A model generated the notes under the pieces. It did no database searches, was not told the DNA's origin, and saw only the letters and a list, made by a program, of their open reading frames with translations. The translations under genes were made by a program, and so were the position numbers. Below, piece by piece: positions 47,832-56,701 of a stretch of DNA of 64,000 nt. The DNA comes from Myxococcales bacterium (lineage in GTDB: Bacteria > Myxococcota_A > Polyangia > Haliangiales > Haliangiaceae). Every line of letters begins with the position of its first letter. Within the stretch, counting starts at the first letter, position 1. The stretch covers positions 1 to 64,000 of the forward strand of contig JADJUF010000049.1 of the NCBI GenBank assembly GCA_016717005.1. The letters run 5' to 3'.

Positions 47832-48737
47832 ATGTCCACGCTGATCCACGTCGAACCGTTCTACGACCCGGCCACGTTCACGCTGACGTTCGTGGTGTCC
47901 GACCCGACCACCAAGGACGCGGTGATCATCGATCCCGTGCTCGACTACGACCCCGCGTCGGGCTCGACCAGCACGACCTCGGTCGACAAGGTCAGCGCCT
48001 ACGTGCGCGCCCACGCCCTGCGCGTCCACTACGTGATCGAGACCCACGCCCACGCCGACCACCTGTCGGCGTCGCAGCTGCTGCGCCGGCGCTTCGACGC
48101 CCGGGTCGTGATCGGCGAGCGCATCCGCGAGGTCCAGGACACGTTCAAGGGCATCTTCGACCTGCCGGCCAGCTTCGCGACCGACGGGAGCCAGTTCGAC
48201 CGCCTGCTCGTCGACGGCGAGGTCGTGGCCGCGGGCGCGCTCGCGATCGAGGTCATCGCCACGCCCGGCCACACCCCGGCCTGCGTCACGCTCAAGATCG
48301 GCGACGCGCTGTTCACGGGCGACGCGCTGTTCACCGAGGACTACGGCACCGGCCGGTGCGACTTCCCGCGCGGCAGCGCCGCCGAGCTCTACGAGTCGAT
48401 CCAGAAGCTCTACCGCCTGCCCGACGCGACGCGCGTGTTCGTCGGTCACGACTACCAGCCGGGCGGGCGCGAGGTCCGCTGGGAGACCACGATCGGCGCG
48501 TCGAAGGCGAAGAACCCGCAGCTCGACGGCACGACGTCGAAGGACACGTTCGTGCGCGCGCGCGAGGCCCGCGACGCCACGCTGGCCGCGCCGCGCCTGC
48601 TGCTGCCGAGCGTGCAGGTCAACGTCGACGCCGGCCGCCTGCCGGCGCCGCACGCCAACGGCCACCGCTACCTGATGGTGCCGCTCAACGTGCTGCGCCC
48701 GGCCGACGAGCTGGGCCAGCCGCTGCCGAGGAGCTGA
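47832..48737 (+). CDS. Second MBL-fold persulfide dioxygenase (SdoA/Blh-like)
   Basis: 301 aa. Motifs: IETHAHADHLSASQLLRRR, IATPGHTPACVTLKIG, FTEDYGTGRCDFPRGSAAEL and FVGHDYQPGGREVRWET. The longer loop after the first metal motif and the GTGRCDFPRG segment place it in a subgroup different from the first dioxygenase. GGAGGAG lies about 6 nt before ATG, the clearest ribosome site in the operon, as expected for an internal gene. Confidence 0.92.
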   Translation: MSTLIHVEPFYDPATFTLTFVVSDPTTKDAVIIDPVLDYDPASGSTSTTSVDKVSAYVRAHALRVHYVIETHAHADHLSASQLLRRRFDARVVIGERIREVQDTFKGIFDLPASFATDGSQFDRLLVDGEVVAAGALAIEVIATPGHTPACVTLKIGDALFTGDALFTEDYGTGRCDFPRGSAAELYESIQKLYRLPDATRVFVGHDYQPGGREVRWETTIGASKAKNPQLDGTTSKDTFVRAREARDATLAAPRLLLPSVQVNVDAGRLPAPHANGHRYLMVPLNVLRPADELGQPLPRS

Positions 48738-48739
48738 CC

Positions 48740-49528
48740 GTGGCCACGACCATCGCGCACACGACCGACCTGTCCGGCGACGATCGCGCCGCCTTCGTCC
48801 ACGCCAGCGGCCTCGCGGCCGCGAGCGCCGCGCGGCTGATCACCGTCCACGGCAACGCGCCGGCGACGGCGAGCGATCGCCTGCCCGACGCCGCGCCCCT
48901 GGCCACCGCCTGGGGCCGCCCGATCGCCCACGAGCGCCTGTGCCACGAGTGCTGCGACGACGTCACCGACACGGTCCTGGACGCGCTCCGGCGGATCGCG
49001 CCGGGCCTGGTCGTCACGGGCACCCACGCCCGCCACGGCCTGGCCGCGCTGGTCCACGGCTCGGTCGGCATGGCCCTGGCGCGCAACCTCGACGTGCCGA
49101 CCCTGGTGGTCCCCAACCGCGGGCGCCGGTTCGTCGACGAGGCCACCGGCGCGATCGATCTGCGGCGGGTGCTGATCCCGGCCGGCGACGCGCTCCAGCT
49201 GGCCCAGGGCCTGGCGGCCGCGGCGGCGCTGGCCGAGCTGGCCGGCGCGACGGCGATCGAGCGGATCGTGCTCCACGTCGGCGCGACGCCGCTGGAGGTG
49301 CCGCGCGAGCCCAACCTGCGGGTCCGCGCCGCGACCGGCGGGCTCGACGCCGCGATCCTGGCGGCGGTCGCGGCCGAGGATCCGTGCGTGATCGTGATGA
49401 CCACCGCCGGCCACGACGGCGTCCTCGACGCGCTGTTCGGCACCCACACCGAGCACATCATGCGCGACGCTGGCTGCCCGGTCCTCGCGGTGCCGACCGG
49501 CTGGAACGGCCGGCTCGCGCCGACCTGA
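48740..49528 (+). CDS. Universal stress protein, tandem UspA domains
   Basis: 262 aa from GTG 48740, 2 bp after the dioxygenase stop. Domain 1 covers residues 1-128 (TGTHARHGLAALVHGSVGMA) and domain 2 residues 140-260 (VIVMTTAGHDGVLDALFGTH, then RDAGCPVLAVP). The GxxxxG(S) ATP loop is degenerate in both. A Cys pair occurs in HECCDDVTDT. Membership in a sulfur operon suggests a redox or stress link, but the sequence does not show its partner. Confidence 0.85.
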   Translation: MATTIAHTTDLSGDDRAAFVHASGLAAASAARLITVHGNAPATASDRLPDAAPLATAWGRPIAHERLCHECCDDVTDTVLDALRRIAPGLVVTGTHARHGLAALVHGSVGMALARNLDVPTLVVPNRGRRFVDEATGAIDLRRVLIPAGDALQLAQGLAAAAALAELAGATAIERIVLHVGATPLEVPREPNLRVRAATGGLDAAILAAVAAEDPCVIVMTTAGHDGVLDALFGTHTEHIMRDAGCPVLAVPTGWNGRLAPT

Positions 49529-49560
49529 CCTGGGCGCGCCCGCGGTACGCTGCGGCCGCG

Positions 49561-51216
49561 ATGGACGACGACGACGACGAGCTGCGCGCGCTGCGCCAGC
49601 AGGTGGCCGACGCGCCCGACGCGCCCGGCGCCCACGCCGCGCTCGCGACGGCGCTGCAGGCCCGCGGCGCGCTCGACGACGCGATCGGCGCGCACCGGGC
49701 GGCGGTCGACGCCGCGCACCAGCAGGCCGCGATCGCCAGCTACAACCTCGGCGCCGCGCTGGTCGCCGCCGGGCGCCTCGACGACGCCGCCGCCGCGTTC
49801 GCGACCGCGACGACGCTCGCGCCGCGCTGGCTGCCGCCGCTCGACAACCTGACGGCGATGCGCGCGCTGCTGGGGCAGTGGCCCGAGGCCGAGGCCGCCG
49901 CCCGCGCCGCCCTGGCGCTCGCGCCCGATCACGCCCTGGCCCACCACCACCTCGGGCTGGTGTGCGGCCAGACCGCCCGGCTCGACGAGGCGGCGGCCCA
50001 CCACCGCGCGGCGCTCGCCGCCGATCCGACGCTGGCCGACGCCGCGCTCGCGCTCGGCGCGACGCTGACCGCGCAGGGCGACCACGCCGCGGCCCGGGCG
50101 GCCTACCGCCAGGCCCGCGCGCTCGCGCCGACCCGCGCCGACGCCGCGCTGGCGCTGGCGCTGGCCGAGCTGGCCCACGGCACGGTCGCCGACGCGGTCA
50201 CCACCGCCGCCGCCGCCCGCGCGCTCGCGCCGACCGATCCGCGCGGCCACGCCGTCCACGGCAGCGCGCTGACCCGGGCCGGCGACCACGCCGCGGCCGC
50301 GGCGGCCTACGCCGCAGCTCGCGACCTGACGCCCGACGATCCCGACGCGCACTACAACTGCGCGCTCGCGGCCGAGGCCGCCGACCAGCCCGACCTGGCG
50401 ATCGCGCACTATCGGGCGGCGCTGGCGCGGGCGCCGCGGCACCTGCCGTCGCTGCTCAACCTGTCCCGGGTCCTGGTCGACCTGCGCCGGCTCGACGAGC
50501 TCGAGCCGCTGTACCAGGAGATCGAGGCGCTGGTGCCGGCCAACACGATGACGCCGCACCTGCGGGCCGCGCTGCGCGGCGAGCTGACCGCGGCCGCGCC
50601 GCGCGCCTACGTCGTCGATCTGTTCGACGCGCTGGCGCCGCGGTTCGACGACCTGATGGTGGGGACGCTCCGCTACGCCGGCCACCGCCGCCTGGCGGCG
50701 CTGATCGCCGACCGCGCGGCCGGCCGCCGGTTCGCGCGCGCGCTCGACCTCGGCTGCGGCTCGGGCCTGGTGGCGCCGCTGGTCCGCGATCACGTCGCGT
50801 GGCTGGCGGGCGTCGATCTGGCGCCGCGGATGATCGAGGTCGCGCGCGCCCGCGGGCTGTACGACGAGCTGACCGTCGCCGACGTCGTCGATCACCTGGC
50901 CACCGTGCCGGCCGCGACGCTGGCGTTGGTGACCGCCGCCGACGTGCTGATCTACCTGGGCGACCTGGCCCCGCTGTTCGCCGCGGTCGCGCGGGCGCTG
51001 ACCGACGCCGGCTGGTTCGCGTTCACCGTCGAGCGCAGCGACGCCGACGACGTCGTGCTCCAGGCCACCGGCCGCTACGCCCACGGCCGCGCGTACGTCG
51101 CGCGCCTGGCCGCGGCCCACGGCCTGACGGTGCTCGCGCTCGAGGCGTTCGAGGTCCGCCACGAGGCCGACCTGCCGGTGCCGGGCTGGCTCGTGCTGCT
51201 GGCGCGCGCGCCGTGA
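49561..51216 (+). CDS. TPR protein fused to a SAM-dependent methyltransferase
   Basis: 551 aa. Residues 10-330 contain eight or nine TPR units (DHALAHHHLGLVCGQTARLD, AAYRQARALAPTRADAALAL). Residues 345-551 are a class I methyltransferase with motif I LDLGCGSGLVAPLV, then LAGVDLAPRMIEVARAR and TAADVLIYLGDL. Similar TPR-methyltransferase fusions are known, with unproven targets. TACGCT is 9 nt before ATG 49561, so it may have its own leaderless promoter despite the 32-bp gap after the sulfur operon. Confidence 0.9.
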   Translation: MDDDDDELRALRQQVADAPDAPGAHAALATALQARGALDDAIGAHRAAVDAAHQQAAIASYNLGAALVAAGRLDDAAAAFATATTLAPRWLPPLDNLTAMRALLGQWPEAEAAARAALALAPDHALAHHHLGLVCGQTARLDEAAAHHRAALAADPTLADAALALGATLTAQGDHAAARAAYRQARALAPTRADAALALALAELAHGTVADAVTTAAAARALAPTDPRGHAVHGSALTRAGDHAAAAAAYAAARDLTPDDPDAHYNCALAAEAADQPDLAIAHYRAALARAPRHLPSLLNLSRVLVDLRRLDELEPLYQEIEALVPANTMTPHLRAALRGELTAAAPRAYVVDLFDALAPRFDDLMVGTLRYAGHRRLAALIADRAAGRRFARALDLGCGSGLVAPLVRDHVAWLAGVDLAPRMIEVARARGLYDELTVADVVDHLATVPAATLALVTAADVLIYLGDLAPLFAAVARALTDAGWFAFTVERSDADDVVLQATGRYAHGRAYVARLAAAHGLTVLALEAFEVRHEADLPVPGWLVLLARAP

Positions 51217-51229
51217 CCGCGCGCGCGGG

Positions 51230-52459
51230 TCAGCCGACGACGTGGACGTTGCGGACCAGCTGCGCCAGCAGATCGTAGCCGTCCCAGAACCGCGCCAGGT
51301 GCAGGGCCTGCCCGACCGGCACCAGGCGATCGATCCCGCGGCCGGCCAGGCGCTGCGCCAGCTCGATCAGCTCGTGGCGCGCGAACCCGAAGTGGGTCAG
51401 CGTCTGATCGCGGCGTGTGACCCAGCGATCGAGGCTGGCCAGCGACGGCGCGATCGCCTCGAACAGCAGCCCGCCGCCCGGGTGCGCGCGCGACAGGCCG
51501 TCGAGCCGATCGACCCGCGCCACCGTCAGCGCCGCGCCGTAGTCGGTGCGCCCGACCACCGGCCCGTCGAGCACCGCCTGGTGCACGAACAGCTCCCGGG
51601 CCATGCGCAGCGCCACCTCGGGCCGCAGCCCGCGCGCGGTCGCGACGTCGGCCACCGCCGACCACAGCCGGTCGCGCACCGTCGCGACCAGCGCGCCGGT
51701 GCCGATCCACAGGCACAGCCGCGGCGACGAGCACGCCGCCTGATCGAACCAGAAGATGTCGTTGAAGAGCTGTTCGGCCAGCGCGACCAGCTCGGCCGGC
51801 GCCAGCGCCGCGACCGTGGCCGCGTCGAGCGCCATCAGCGACCAGCGGTCGGCGAAGGTCAGGTCGCGCCCGTACGGCGGCAGCGGCGCGCGCCGGATCG
51901 TGGCGACGGTGGCGTCGCCGCCCCAGATCACCCGGATCGCCGCGTGGGCCGAGATCGCCGCGGTGATCGCGTCGTCGTGGCCGTACTGGATCATCGCGAC
52001 CCGCGCGCGGGCGTCGGCGTGGCGCGGCGCCGCCAGCAGCTCGTCGAGCAGCGCGCACAGGTGATCGACCACCGGCGCCGACCGGCTCGACAGCCGCACG
52101 ACGTTGGTGTTGCCGGCCAGCACCGACAGCAGCCACGAGTACATGAAGATCGTGTCGACGTTGGCCGGCGGCACGTGGAACACCAGCCCGGCCGGCACCT
52201 GCACCAGGTCCTGGCGCGCCGCGGCCTCGTGCTCGCGCTTGCCCCGGGCCAGCTCGGCCTTGCGCATGAAGAACCCGAGCGTCATCAGCTCGGGGTGGAC
52301 CCGCGCGACCGGGTCGGCCATCAGCCGGGCGCCGAACTGCTGGCACAGCTCGACGACGTCGTCGGCGTAGGGCTGCCCCGGCGGCGCCGCGACCAGCCCG
52401 CGCAGCAGCTCGGCCAGCTCGACCTCGCCGCGGTCCGGCACCCGGCACACCACCTTCAC
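51230..52459 (-). CDS. LuxC-like acyl-CoA/acyl-protein reductase
   Basis: 409 aa, last gene of the five-gene operon. NADPH-dependent LuxC family blocks: VFHVPPANVDTIFMYSWLLS, LAGNTNVVRLSSRSAPVVDH, RVIWGGDATVATIRRAPLPP and the catalytic Cys in FDQAACSSPRLCLWIG near residue 240. LuxC reduces an acyl group carried by LuxE or CoA to an aldehyde. GTG start overlaps the LuxE-like stop by 4 bp (GTGA). No luxA/luxB luciferase genes are in the window, so the aldehyde must serve another purpose. Confidence 0.92.
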   Translation of the reverse strand: MKVVCRVPDRGEVELAELLRGLVAAPPGQPYADDVVELCQQFGARLMADPVARVHPELMTLGFFMRKAELARGKREHEAAARQDLVQVPAGLVFHVPPANVDTIFMYSWLLSVLAGNTNVVRLSSRSAPVVDHLCALLDELLAAPRHADARARVAMIQYGHDDAITAAISAHAAIRVIWGGDATVATIRRAPLPPYGRDLTFADRWSLMALDAATVAALAPAELVALAEQLFNDIFWFDQAACSSPRLCLWIGTGALVATVRDRLWSAVADVATARGLRPEVALRMARELFVHQAVLDGPVVGRTDYGAALTVARVDRLDGLSRAHPGGGLLFEAIAPSLASLDRWVTRRDQTLTHFGFARHELIELAQRLAGRGIDRLVPVGQALHLARFWDGYDLLAQLVRNVHVVG

Positions 52460-53562
52460 GGCGTCACCGCCGCGGCGTGGGTGTCGCTGCAGCCGCGCAG
52501 CTCGGCCCGCGGCACCCGCCCCAGCATGCGCAGCGCGTGGCCGCGCCGATCGCCGTCGTCGACGCGCTCGATCACGCCGAGGTCCTCGGTCAAGACCGAG
52601 TGGCCGGGGTAGCTGGTCGGCAGCGCGCTCACGGTCTGGATCACGCCGGGCGTGCCGATCGGCGCCGGCGCCAGCGTCAGCGGATCGCGGATGAGCACGT
52701 CGGCGAAGGTCGGCGGGTAGAGCAGGCCGTCGTCGCCCTCGAGGAACACCGAGCCGATCTGCTCGACCATGCCGTAGAAGTTGTAGATCCGCGTCAGCCC
52801 GGTCGCCGCCGTCAGGGCCGACCGGAAGGTGGCGTTGTCGACCGCGCGCTCGGCCAGCACCTTCCAGCCGCCCGAGTGGATCAGCGTCGCGTTGCGCAGA
52901 TCGAGCCCGAGGTCGCGCACCTGCTCGTAGAAGTACGCCCAGATCATGTACGTGAAGCCGAAGATCAGGAACGGCGCGTCGCCGTGGCGCGCGAGGAAGT
53001 CGGCGAGCCCGGCGCGATCGAGCGCGTGGTCGGCGTCGAGCACGAACCGCGGCTGCGCGCCGAACGTCATCATGCCGAGCACGCCGGCGCCGCGGGCCGA
53101 GAACGCGGCGCGATCGCGCAGCACGCCGCCGTGGTCGACGATGATCATCGGCACGCGGCGCGGCCCGAGGACGTGGGTCAGGACCCGGGCCAGCGCGCGG
53201 GCCTGGCGGCGCGCGGTGTCGTGATCGAGGTAGACGCGGCTGGGCACCTGGCCGGTGGTGCCGCTCGAGGTCAGGGTCGTCGTGATCTGGTCGTCGGGCA
53301 CCGACACCAGCCGGTGGCTCTTCCACAGCCCGACCGGCAGCCACGGCACCTCGGCCAGCGTGGTCGCGGGGCGATCGCCGCGGCCGAGCACGTCGGTGAG
53401 CCGGCGGTAGGCCGGGCACGACGCGCGGTGGTGCCGGGTCAGGGCGTCGAGCACCGGCACCAGCCGCGCGGCCTTGTCGGCCTGGGCCAGGCCGAACGGC
53501 GGCGCGTCGAGCAGCGCGTCGATCGCGGCGGTCAGCGGTGCGGGCGCGGGCGCGGTGGTCAC
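52456..53562 (-). CDS. LuxE-like acyl-protein synthetase
   Basis: 368 aa. An adenylate-forming core of the LuxE type: CPAYRRLTDVLGRGD, TTTLTSSGTTGQVPSRVYLD (P-loop), IIVDHGGVLRDRAAFSARGA, FLIFGFTYMIWAYFYEQV and RIYNFYGMVEQIGSVFLEGD. LuxE activates a fatty acid as acyl-AMP and carries it on its own Cys for LuxC. It starts at GTG 53562, 4 bp inside the upstream ligase gene, so coupling is tight. Confidence 0.92.
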   Translation of the reverse strand: MTTAPAPAPLTAAIDALLDAPPFGLAQADKAARLVPVLDALTRHHRASCPAYRRLTDVLGRGDRPATTLAEVPWLPVGLWKSHRLVSVPDDQITTTLTSSGTTGQVPSRVYLDHDTARRQARALARVLTHVLGPRRVPMIIVDHGGVLRDRAAFSARGAGVLGMMTFGAQPRFVLDADHALDRAGLADFLARHGDAPFLIFGFTYMIWAYFYEQVRDLGLDLRNATLIHSGGWKVLAERAVDNATFRSALTAATGLTRIYNFYGMVEQIGSVFLEGDDGLLYPPTFADVLIRDPLTLAPAPIGTPGVIQTVSALPTSYPGHSVLTEDLGVIERVDDGDRRGHALRMLGRVPRAELRGCSDTHAAAVTP

Positions 53563-54908
53563 GGTCCCTCGAGGGTACGGTAGTCCGGCTTGCCGCTGGG
53601 CAACCGCGGCAGCGCCGCGACCGCGATCAGCGCGAACCCGCTGGGGTGGATGCCGGTGCGCGCGCTGACCGCCGCCCGGACCGCCGCCAGGTCGGCCGGG
53701 CCCTCGACCACGATCTTGATCCGGTCGCCGTCCGCCACCGCGGCGAGGACCGTGCCCGCCGGCGCCGCCGCGGTCGCGATCGCCTCGATCTCGTCGAGGC
53801 TGACCCGCAGGCCGAACACCTTGGCGTAGCGCCGGGCGCGGCCGGTGATCCACAGCCAGCCGTCGGCGTCGAGGTAGCCGAGGTCGCCGGTCGCGAGCGC
53901 GCCGCCGAGGTCGTCGCCGCGGGCCAGATCGGCCCGGTCCTCGGCGTAGCCCAGCATCACGCTCGGGCCGCGGCACCAGACCTCGCCGACCTCGCCCGGC
54001 GCGGCCGGCCGACCGTCGACCTCGATCCAAACCTCGCCGCCGTCGAGCGCGCGCCCGACCGAGCCGGCCCGCGCCGGCAGCTCGCCCGGCGGCAAGATCG
54101 CGATCCGCGCGCACGCCTCGGTCTGCCCGTACATCACGTACAGGCCGCCGCCGCGCGCGCCCGCGATCTCGTGGAACCGCCGCACCTGCGCCGGCGCCAG
54201 CGCGCCGCCGGCCTGGGTCAACCACCGCAGGCTCGGCGGCGCGATCGTCGCGAGCTCGAGCCGGCGCAGCAGCTCGAACGAGTACGGCACGCCCGCCAGC
54301 GAGGTCGCGCCGTGGCGCCGACACGCCGCCCAGAAGCCGTCGGTGACGAGCCCGTCGCCGGTGACCAGCACGGTCGCGCCGGCCGCGAGGTGGCTGGTGA
54401 CCACCGACAGCCCGAACGAGTAGTGGATCGGCAGCGTCGTCGGCGCCACCGCGCCCGGCCCGAGCGCGAGCGCCGCCGCGATCGCGCGCGCGTTGGCCTC
54501 GACCGCCGCCGCCGACAGCCGCACCAGCTTGCGGCTGCCGGTCGAGCCCGAGGTCGACAGCAGCAGCGCCAGCGCCGGATCCGGCGCGACGCCGCCGCGC
54601 CGGCCGACCCACGCCCGCCCGCGCACCACCTCGGGCCGGTAGCGGTCGAGCACGGCGTCGGCCAGCTCGGCGTCGAGGGCGCGATCGAGCAACAGCACCG
54701 GCAGGCCGGCCGCCCACGCCCCGAGCAGCTCGACGATCGACGCGACGTCGTTGCCGGCGAACAGCGCCACCAGGCCGCCGCCGTCGGCGCGCAGCCGCGC
54801 CGCGGCCACGGCCACCAGGGCGTCGAGCTCGGCGTAGCTGATCCGGCGATCGGTGGTCGCGTCGATCAGCGCGATCGCGGCGGGCGCGCCGACGGCCAGG
54901 CGCGCCAT
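53559..54908 (-). CDS. AMP-binding acid-ACP/CoA ligase of the Lux-like operon
   Basis: 449 aa. Adenylation motifs: LALLLSTSGSTGSRKLVRLS, YVMYGQTEACARIAILP, GDLGYLDADGWLWITGRARR and the C-terminal Lys in LPSGKPDYRTLEG. It is short for an acyl-CoA synthetase and resembles ligases that load acids onto acyl carrier proteins; with an ACP as first gene that is the likely role. ATG overlaps the SDR stop by one base (TGATG). Confidence 0.9.
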   Translation of the reverse strand: MARLAVGAPAAIALIDATTDRRISYAELDALVAVAAARLRADGGGLVALFAGNDVASIVELLGAWAAGLPVLLLDRALDAELADAVLDRYRPEVVRGRAWVGRRGGVAPDPALALLLSTSGSTGSRKLVRLSAAAVEANARAIAAALALGPGAVAPTTLPIHYSFGLSVVTSHLAAGATVLVTGDGLVTDGFWAACRRHGATSLAGVPYSFELLRRLELATIAPPSLRWLTQAGGALAPAQVRRFHEIAGARGGGLYVMYGQTEACARIAILPPGELPARAGSVGRALDGGEVWIEVDGRPAAPGEVGEVWCRGPSVMLGYAEDRADLARGDDLGGALATGDLGYLDADGWLWITGRARRYAKVFGLRVSLDEIEAIATAAAPAGTVLAAVADGDRIKIVVEGPADLAAVRAAVSARTGIHPSGFALIAVAALPRLPSGKPDYRTLEGP

Positions 54909-55675
54909 CAGGCCGCGAGCCCGCCGTCGACGCCGATCACCTGCCCGGTCACGTACGCCCCCAGCTCCGAGGCCAGGAACAGCACGACGCCGGCGACGTC
55001 GGCCGGCGTCCCGACCCGGCCCAGGCCGATGGCCGCGGTCCGCTCGGCCTGCACCGCCGGCGGCAGCGCCCGCACCAGCTCGGTGTCGATGTAGCCGGGC
55101 GCGATCGCGTTGACGCGGATGCCCTGGGGCGCCAGCTCCTTGGCCGCCGACCAGGTCAGGCCCAGGAGCGCGGCCTTGCTCGCGGCGTAGACCGCCTGGC
55201 CGGCGCCGCCGTGGGTGCCGAGGATCGAGCTGACGTTGATGATCGCGCCGTGGCGGTGCCGCGCCATCAGCCGGGCGCCGGCCTGGAGCACGTGGATCGC
55301 GCCCTTGGTGTTGACGTCGATCACCCGATCGATCAGCTCGGCGCTGGCCATCCCCAGCAGCGCGCCCTCGAGCACGCCGGCGTTGTTGACCAGCACGTCG
55401 AGCCGCTTCCACTGCGCGAACAGCGTCGCGAACCAGCCCTTGACCACCGCCGGATCGGCGACGTCGCCGGCCAGCGCCAGCGTGCGTACGCCGAACTCGG
55501 CCGCCAGCGCCGCCGCCTGCTCGGCCAGCGCGGTCGGATCTTGACGACCGTGGACGGCGACGTCGGCGCCGTGGGCGGCCAGCGTGCGCGCGACCTCGCG
55601 GCCGATGCCGCGCGACGAGCCGGTCACGAACGCGGTGCGCCCGGCCAGCAGCGGTGGGTCAGAGCGCCACGCCAT
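54908..55675 (-). CDS. FabG-like short-chain dehydrogenase
   Basis: 255 aa from ATG 55675. Cofactor loop TAFVTGSSRGIGREVARTLA, NNAGVLEGALLGM, active site VSSILGTHGGAGQAVYAASK (Ser...Tyr-x3-Lys) and VNAIAPGYIDTELVRALP, followed by VTGQVIGVDGGLAA. This is a 3-oxoacyl-ACP reductase type; in this operon it could reduce a beta-keto or aldehyde group on ACP. The start lies 17 bp inside the ACP gene; ATG 55693 is a less likely alternative. Confidence 0.9.
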   Translation of the reverse strand: MAWRSDPPLLAGRTAFVTGSSRGIGREVARTLAAHGADVAVHGRQDPTALAEQAAALAAEFGVRTLALAGDVADPAVVKGWFATLFAQWKRLDVLVNNAGVLEGALLGMASAELIDRVIDVNTKGAIHVLQAGARLMARHRHGAIINVSSILGTHGGAGQAVYAASKAALLGLTWSAAKELAPQGIRVNAIAPGYIDTELVRALPPAVQAERTAAIGLGRVGTPADVAGVVLFLASELGAYVTGQVIGVDGGLAA

Positions 55676-55901
55676 GTTTCCCGACGATCGCACAGGCCGC
55701 GGCGAAGCTCGACATCCCGATCACGTCGTCGGTATCGAGCATCAGCTCGAACGCGCTCTCGATGCTCGCGACCAGCTGCATGTGCGCGACCGAGTCCCAC
55801 TCCTTGACCGCGCGGTAGGCCAGCTCGTCCACCGGCGCCTCGGCGGGCAAGCCTAGCGCCTCGCGGAAGGTGGCCCGCAACTTGTCGCGGTTGTCGCTCA
55901 T
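55659..55901 (-). CDS. Acyl carrier protein, first gene of the Lux-like operon
   Basis: 80 aa: KLRATFREALGLPAEAPVDE, KEWDSVAHMQLVASIESAFE with the phosphopantetheine Ser in WDSVAHM, then DTDDVIGMSSFAAACAIV. It is a stand-alone ACP, so intermediates of the following ligase, SDR and Lux-like enzymes are probably carried on it. It has the clearest promoter of the window immediately upstream (TTGACC-17-TAACGT, 8 nt before ATG). Confidence 0.92.
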   Translation of the reverse strand: MSDNRDKLRATFREALGLPAEAPVDELAYRAVKEWDSVAHMQLVASIESAFELMLDTDDVIGMSSFAAACAIVGKHGVAL

Positions 55902-55909
55902 GGCGGCGG

Positions 55910-55938
55910 ACGTTAGGGGCTCGGCGTCCGACGGTCAA
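55910..55938 (-). promoter_or_regulatory. Sigma-70 promoter of the ACP-LuxC operon
   Basis: On the minus strand TTGACC (55938-55933), 17 bp, TAACGT (55915-55910), 8 nt, ATG. Spacing is ideal and the transcript would begin at or within a base or two of the start codon. Confidence 0.75.
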
Positions 55939-55948
55939 CCGGCGCCGC

Positions 55949-56701
55949 TCACCGGCCACCGACGCCGTAGCTCAGCTCGGCGACCACCAGGACCGCCGGG
56001 TCGGCGCCGCGCCGGACCGCGAGCCCGACGAACCCGGGCAGCGCCCGCGCGCGGTCGTGCGCGGCCAGCGCCAGGCCGAGCCCGACGGTCACGGTCAGGT
56101 CGCGGCGGTCGAGGTCGTCGGCGTGGTACCGGCGCAGGCGCACGCGCACCTCGCCGCGGGTCGCGGCCGCCGCCGGCCACGCGGCGCTGCCGCTGATCGC
56201 CACGTCGTCGGTCAAGGTCCGCGGCGTCCGCGCGCGCGCCATCACGGCGGCGCCGGCGGCGATCACCTCGGCGCGCACGACCAGGCCCGGCGCCGGCTCG
56301 ACCTGCGCCGCCGCCATCGGCGTCACGAACCGCAGCGCGTCGGCCCACGACGTCAGCAGGTACGCGCCGAGCTCGAGCTCGACGTCGCCGGCGTGGACGA
56401 TCGCGCGGTAGCCGCCGGCGTGGACGACCGTGTGGGCGCGGTCGCCGACGTCGGGCGCCTCGACCTCGACGGTGATCACCCGATGGCCGACGGCGGCGCA
56501 CCGGCCCCACGCGCCGGTCGGGCCGCGGGCCCACAGATCGAGGCCGACGCCCTGGGCCGGCGTCGGCGCGATCGCGAACCGCGACGTCGACAGCGCCAGC
56601 TCGAGGCCGCCGTCGGGGCACGCCCGGGCCGGGCCCGCGAGCGCCGCCGCGACGATGATCGCGCGCGCCACGTGCGCCCTGGGGTCAGAACGCCATGCCA
56701 T
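55949..56701 (-). CDS. Hypothetical secreted protein, 250 aa
   Basis: ATG 56701 starts MAWRSDPRAHVARAIIVAAA with a hydrophobic segment and a likely cleavage near ARACPDGG. The rest is beta-rich (LELALSTSRFAIAPTPAQGV, VITVEVEAPDVGDRAHTVVH, VEPAPGLVVRAEVIAAGAAV), suggesting a periplasmic or outer-membrane barrel-like protein. It overlaps the stop of the upstream gene by 17 bp and is probably cotranscribed. The family is not recognised. Confidence 0.65.
   Translation of the reverse strand: MAWRSDPRAHVARAIIVAAALAGPARACPDGGLELALSTSRFAIAPTPAQGVGLDLWARGPTGAWGRCAAVGHRVITVEVEAPDVGDRAHTVVHAGGYRAIVHAGDVELELGAYLLTSWADALRFVTPMAAAQVEPAPGLVVRAEVIAAGAAVMARARTPRTLTDDVAISGSAAWPAAAATRGEVRVRLRRYHADDLDRRDLTVTVGLGLALAAHDRARALPGFVGLAVRRGADPAVLVVAELSYGVGGR

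Noticed and set aside
48685..51162. An 825-codon minus-strand frame
   Set aside because: It is antisense to the stress protein and the TPR-methyltransferase, with a Gly/Arg/Val composition typical of shadow frames.
51230..55901. A bioluminescence (lux) operon
   Set aside because: LuxC- and LuxE-like genes are present, but luxA, luxB and luxD are not.
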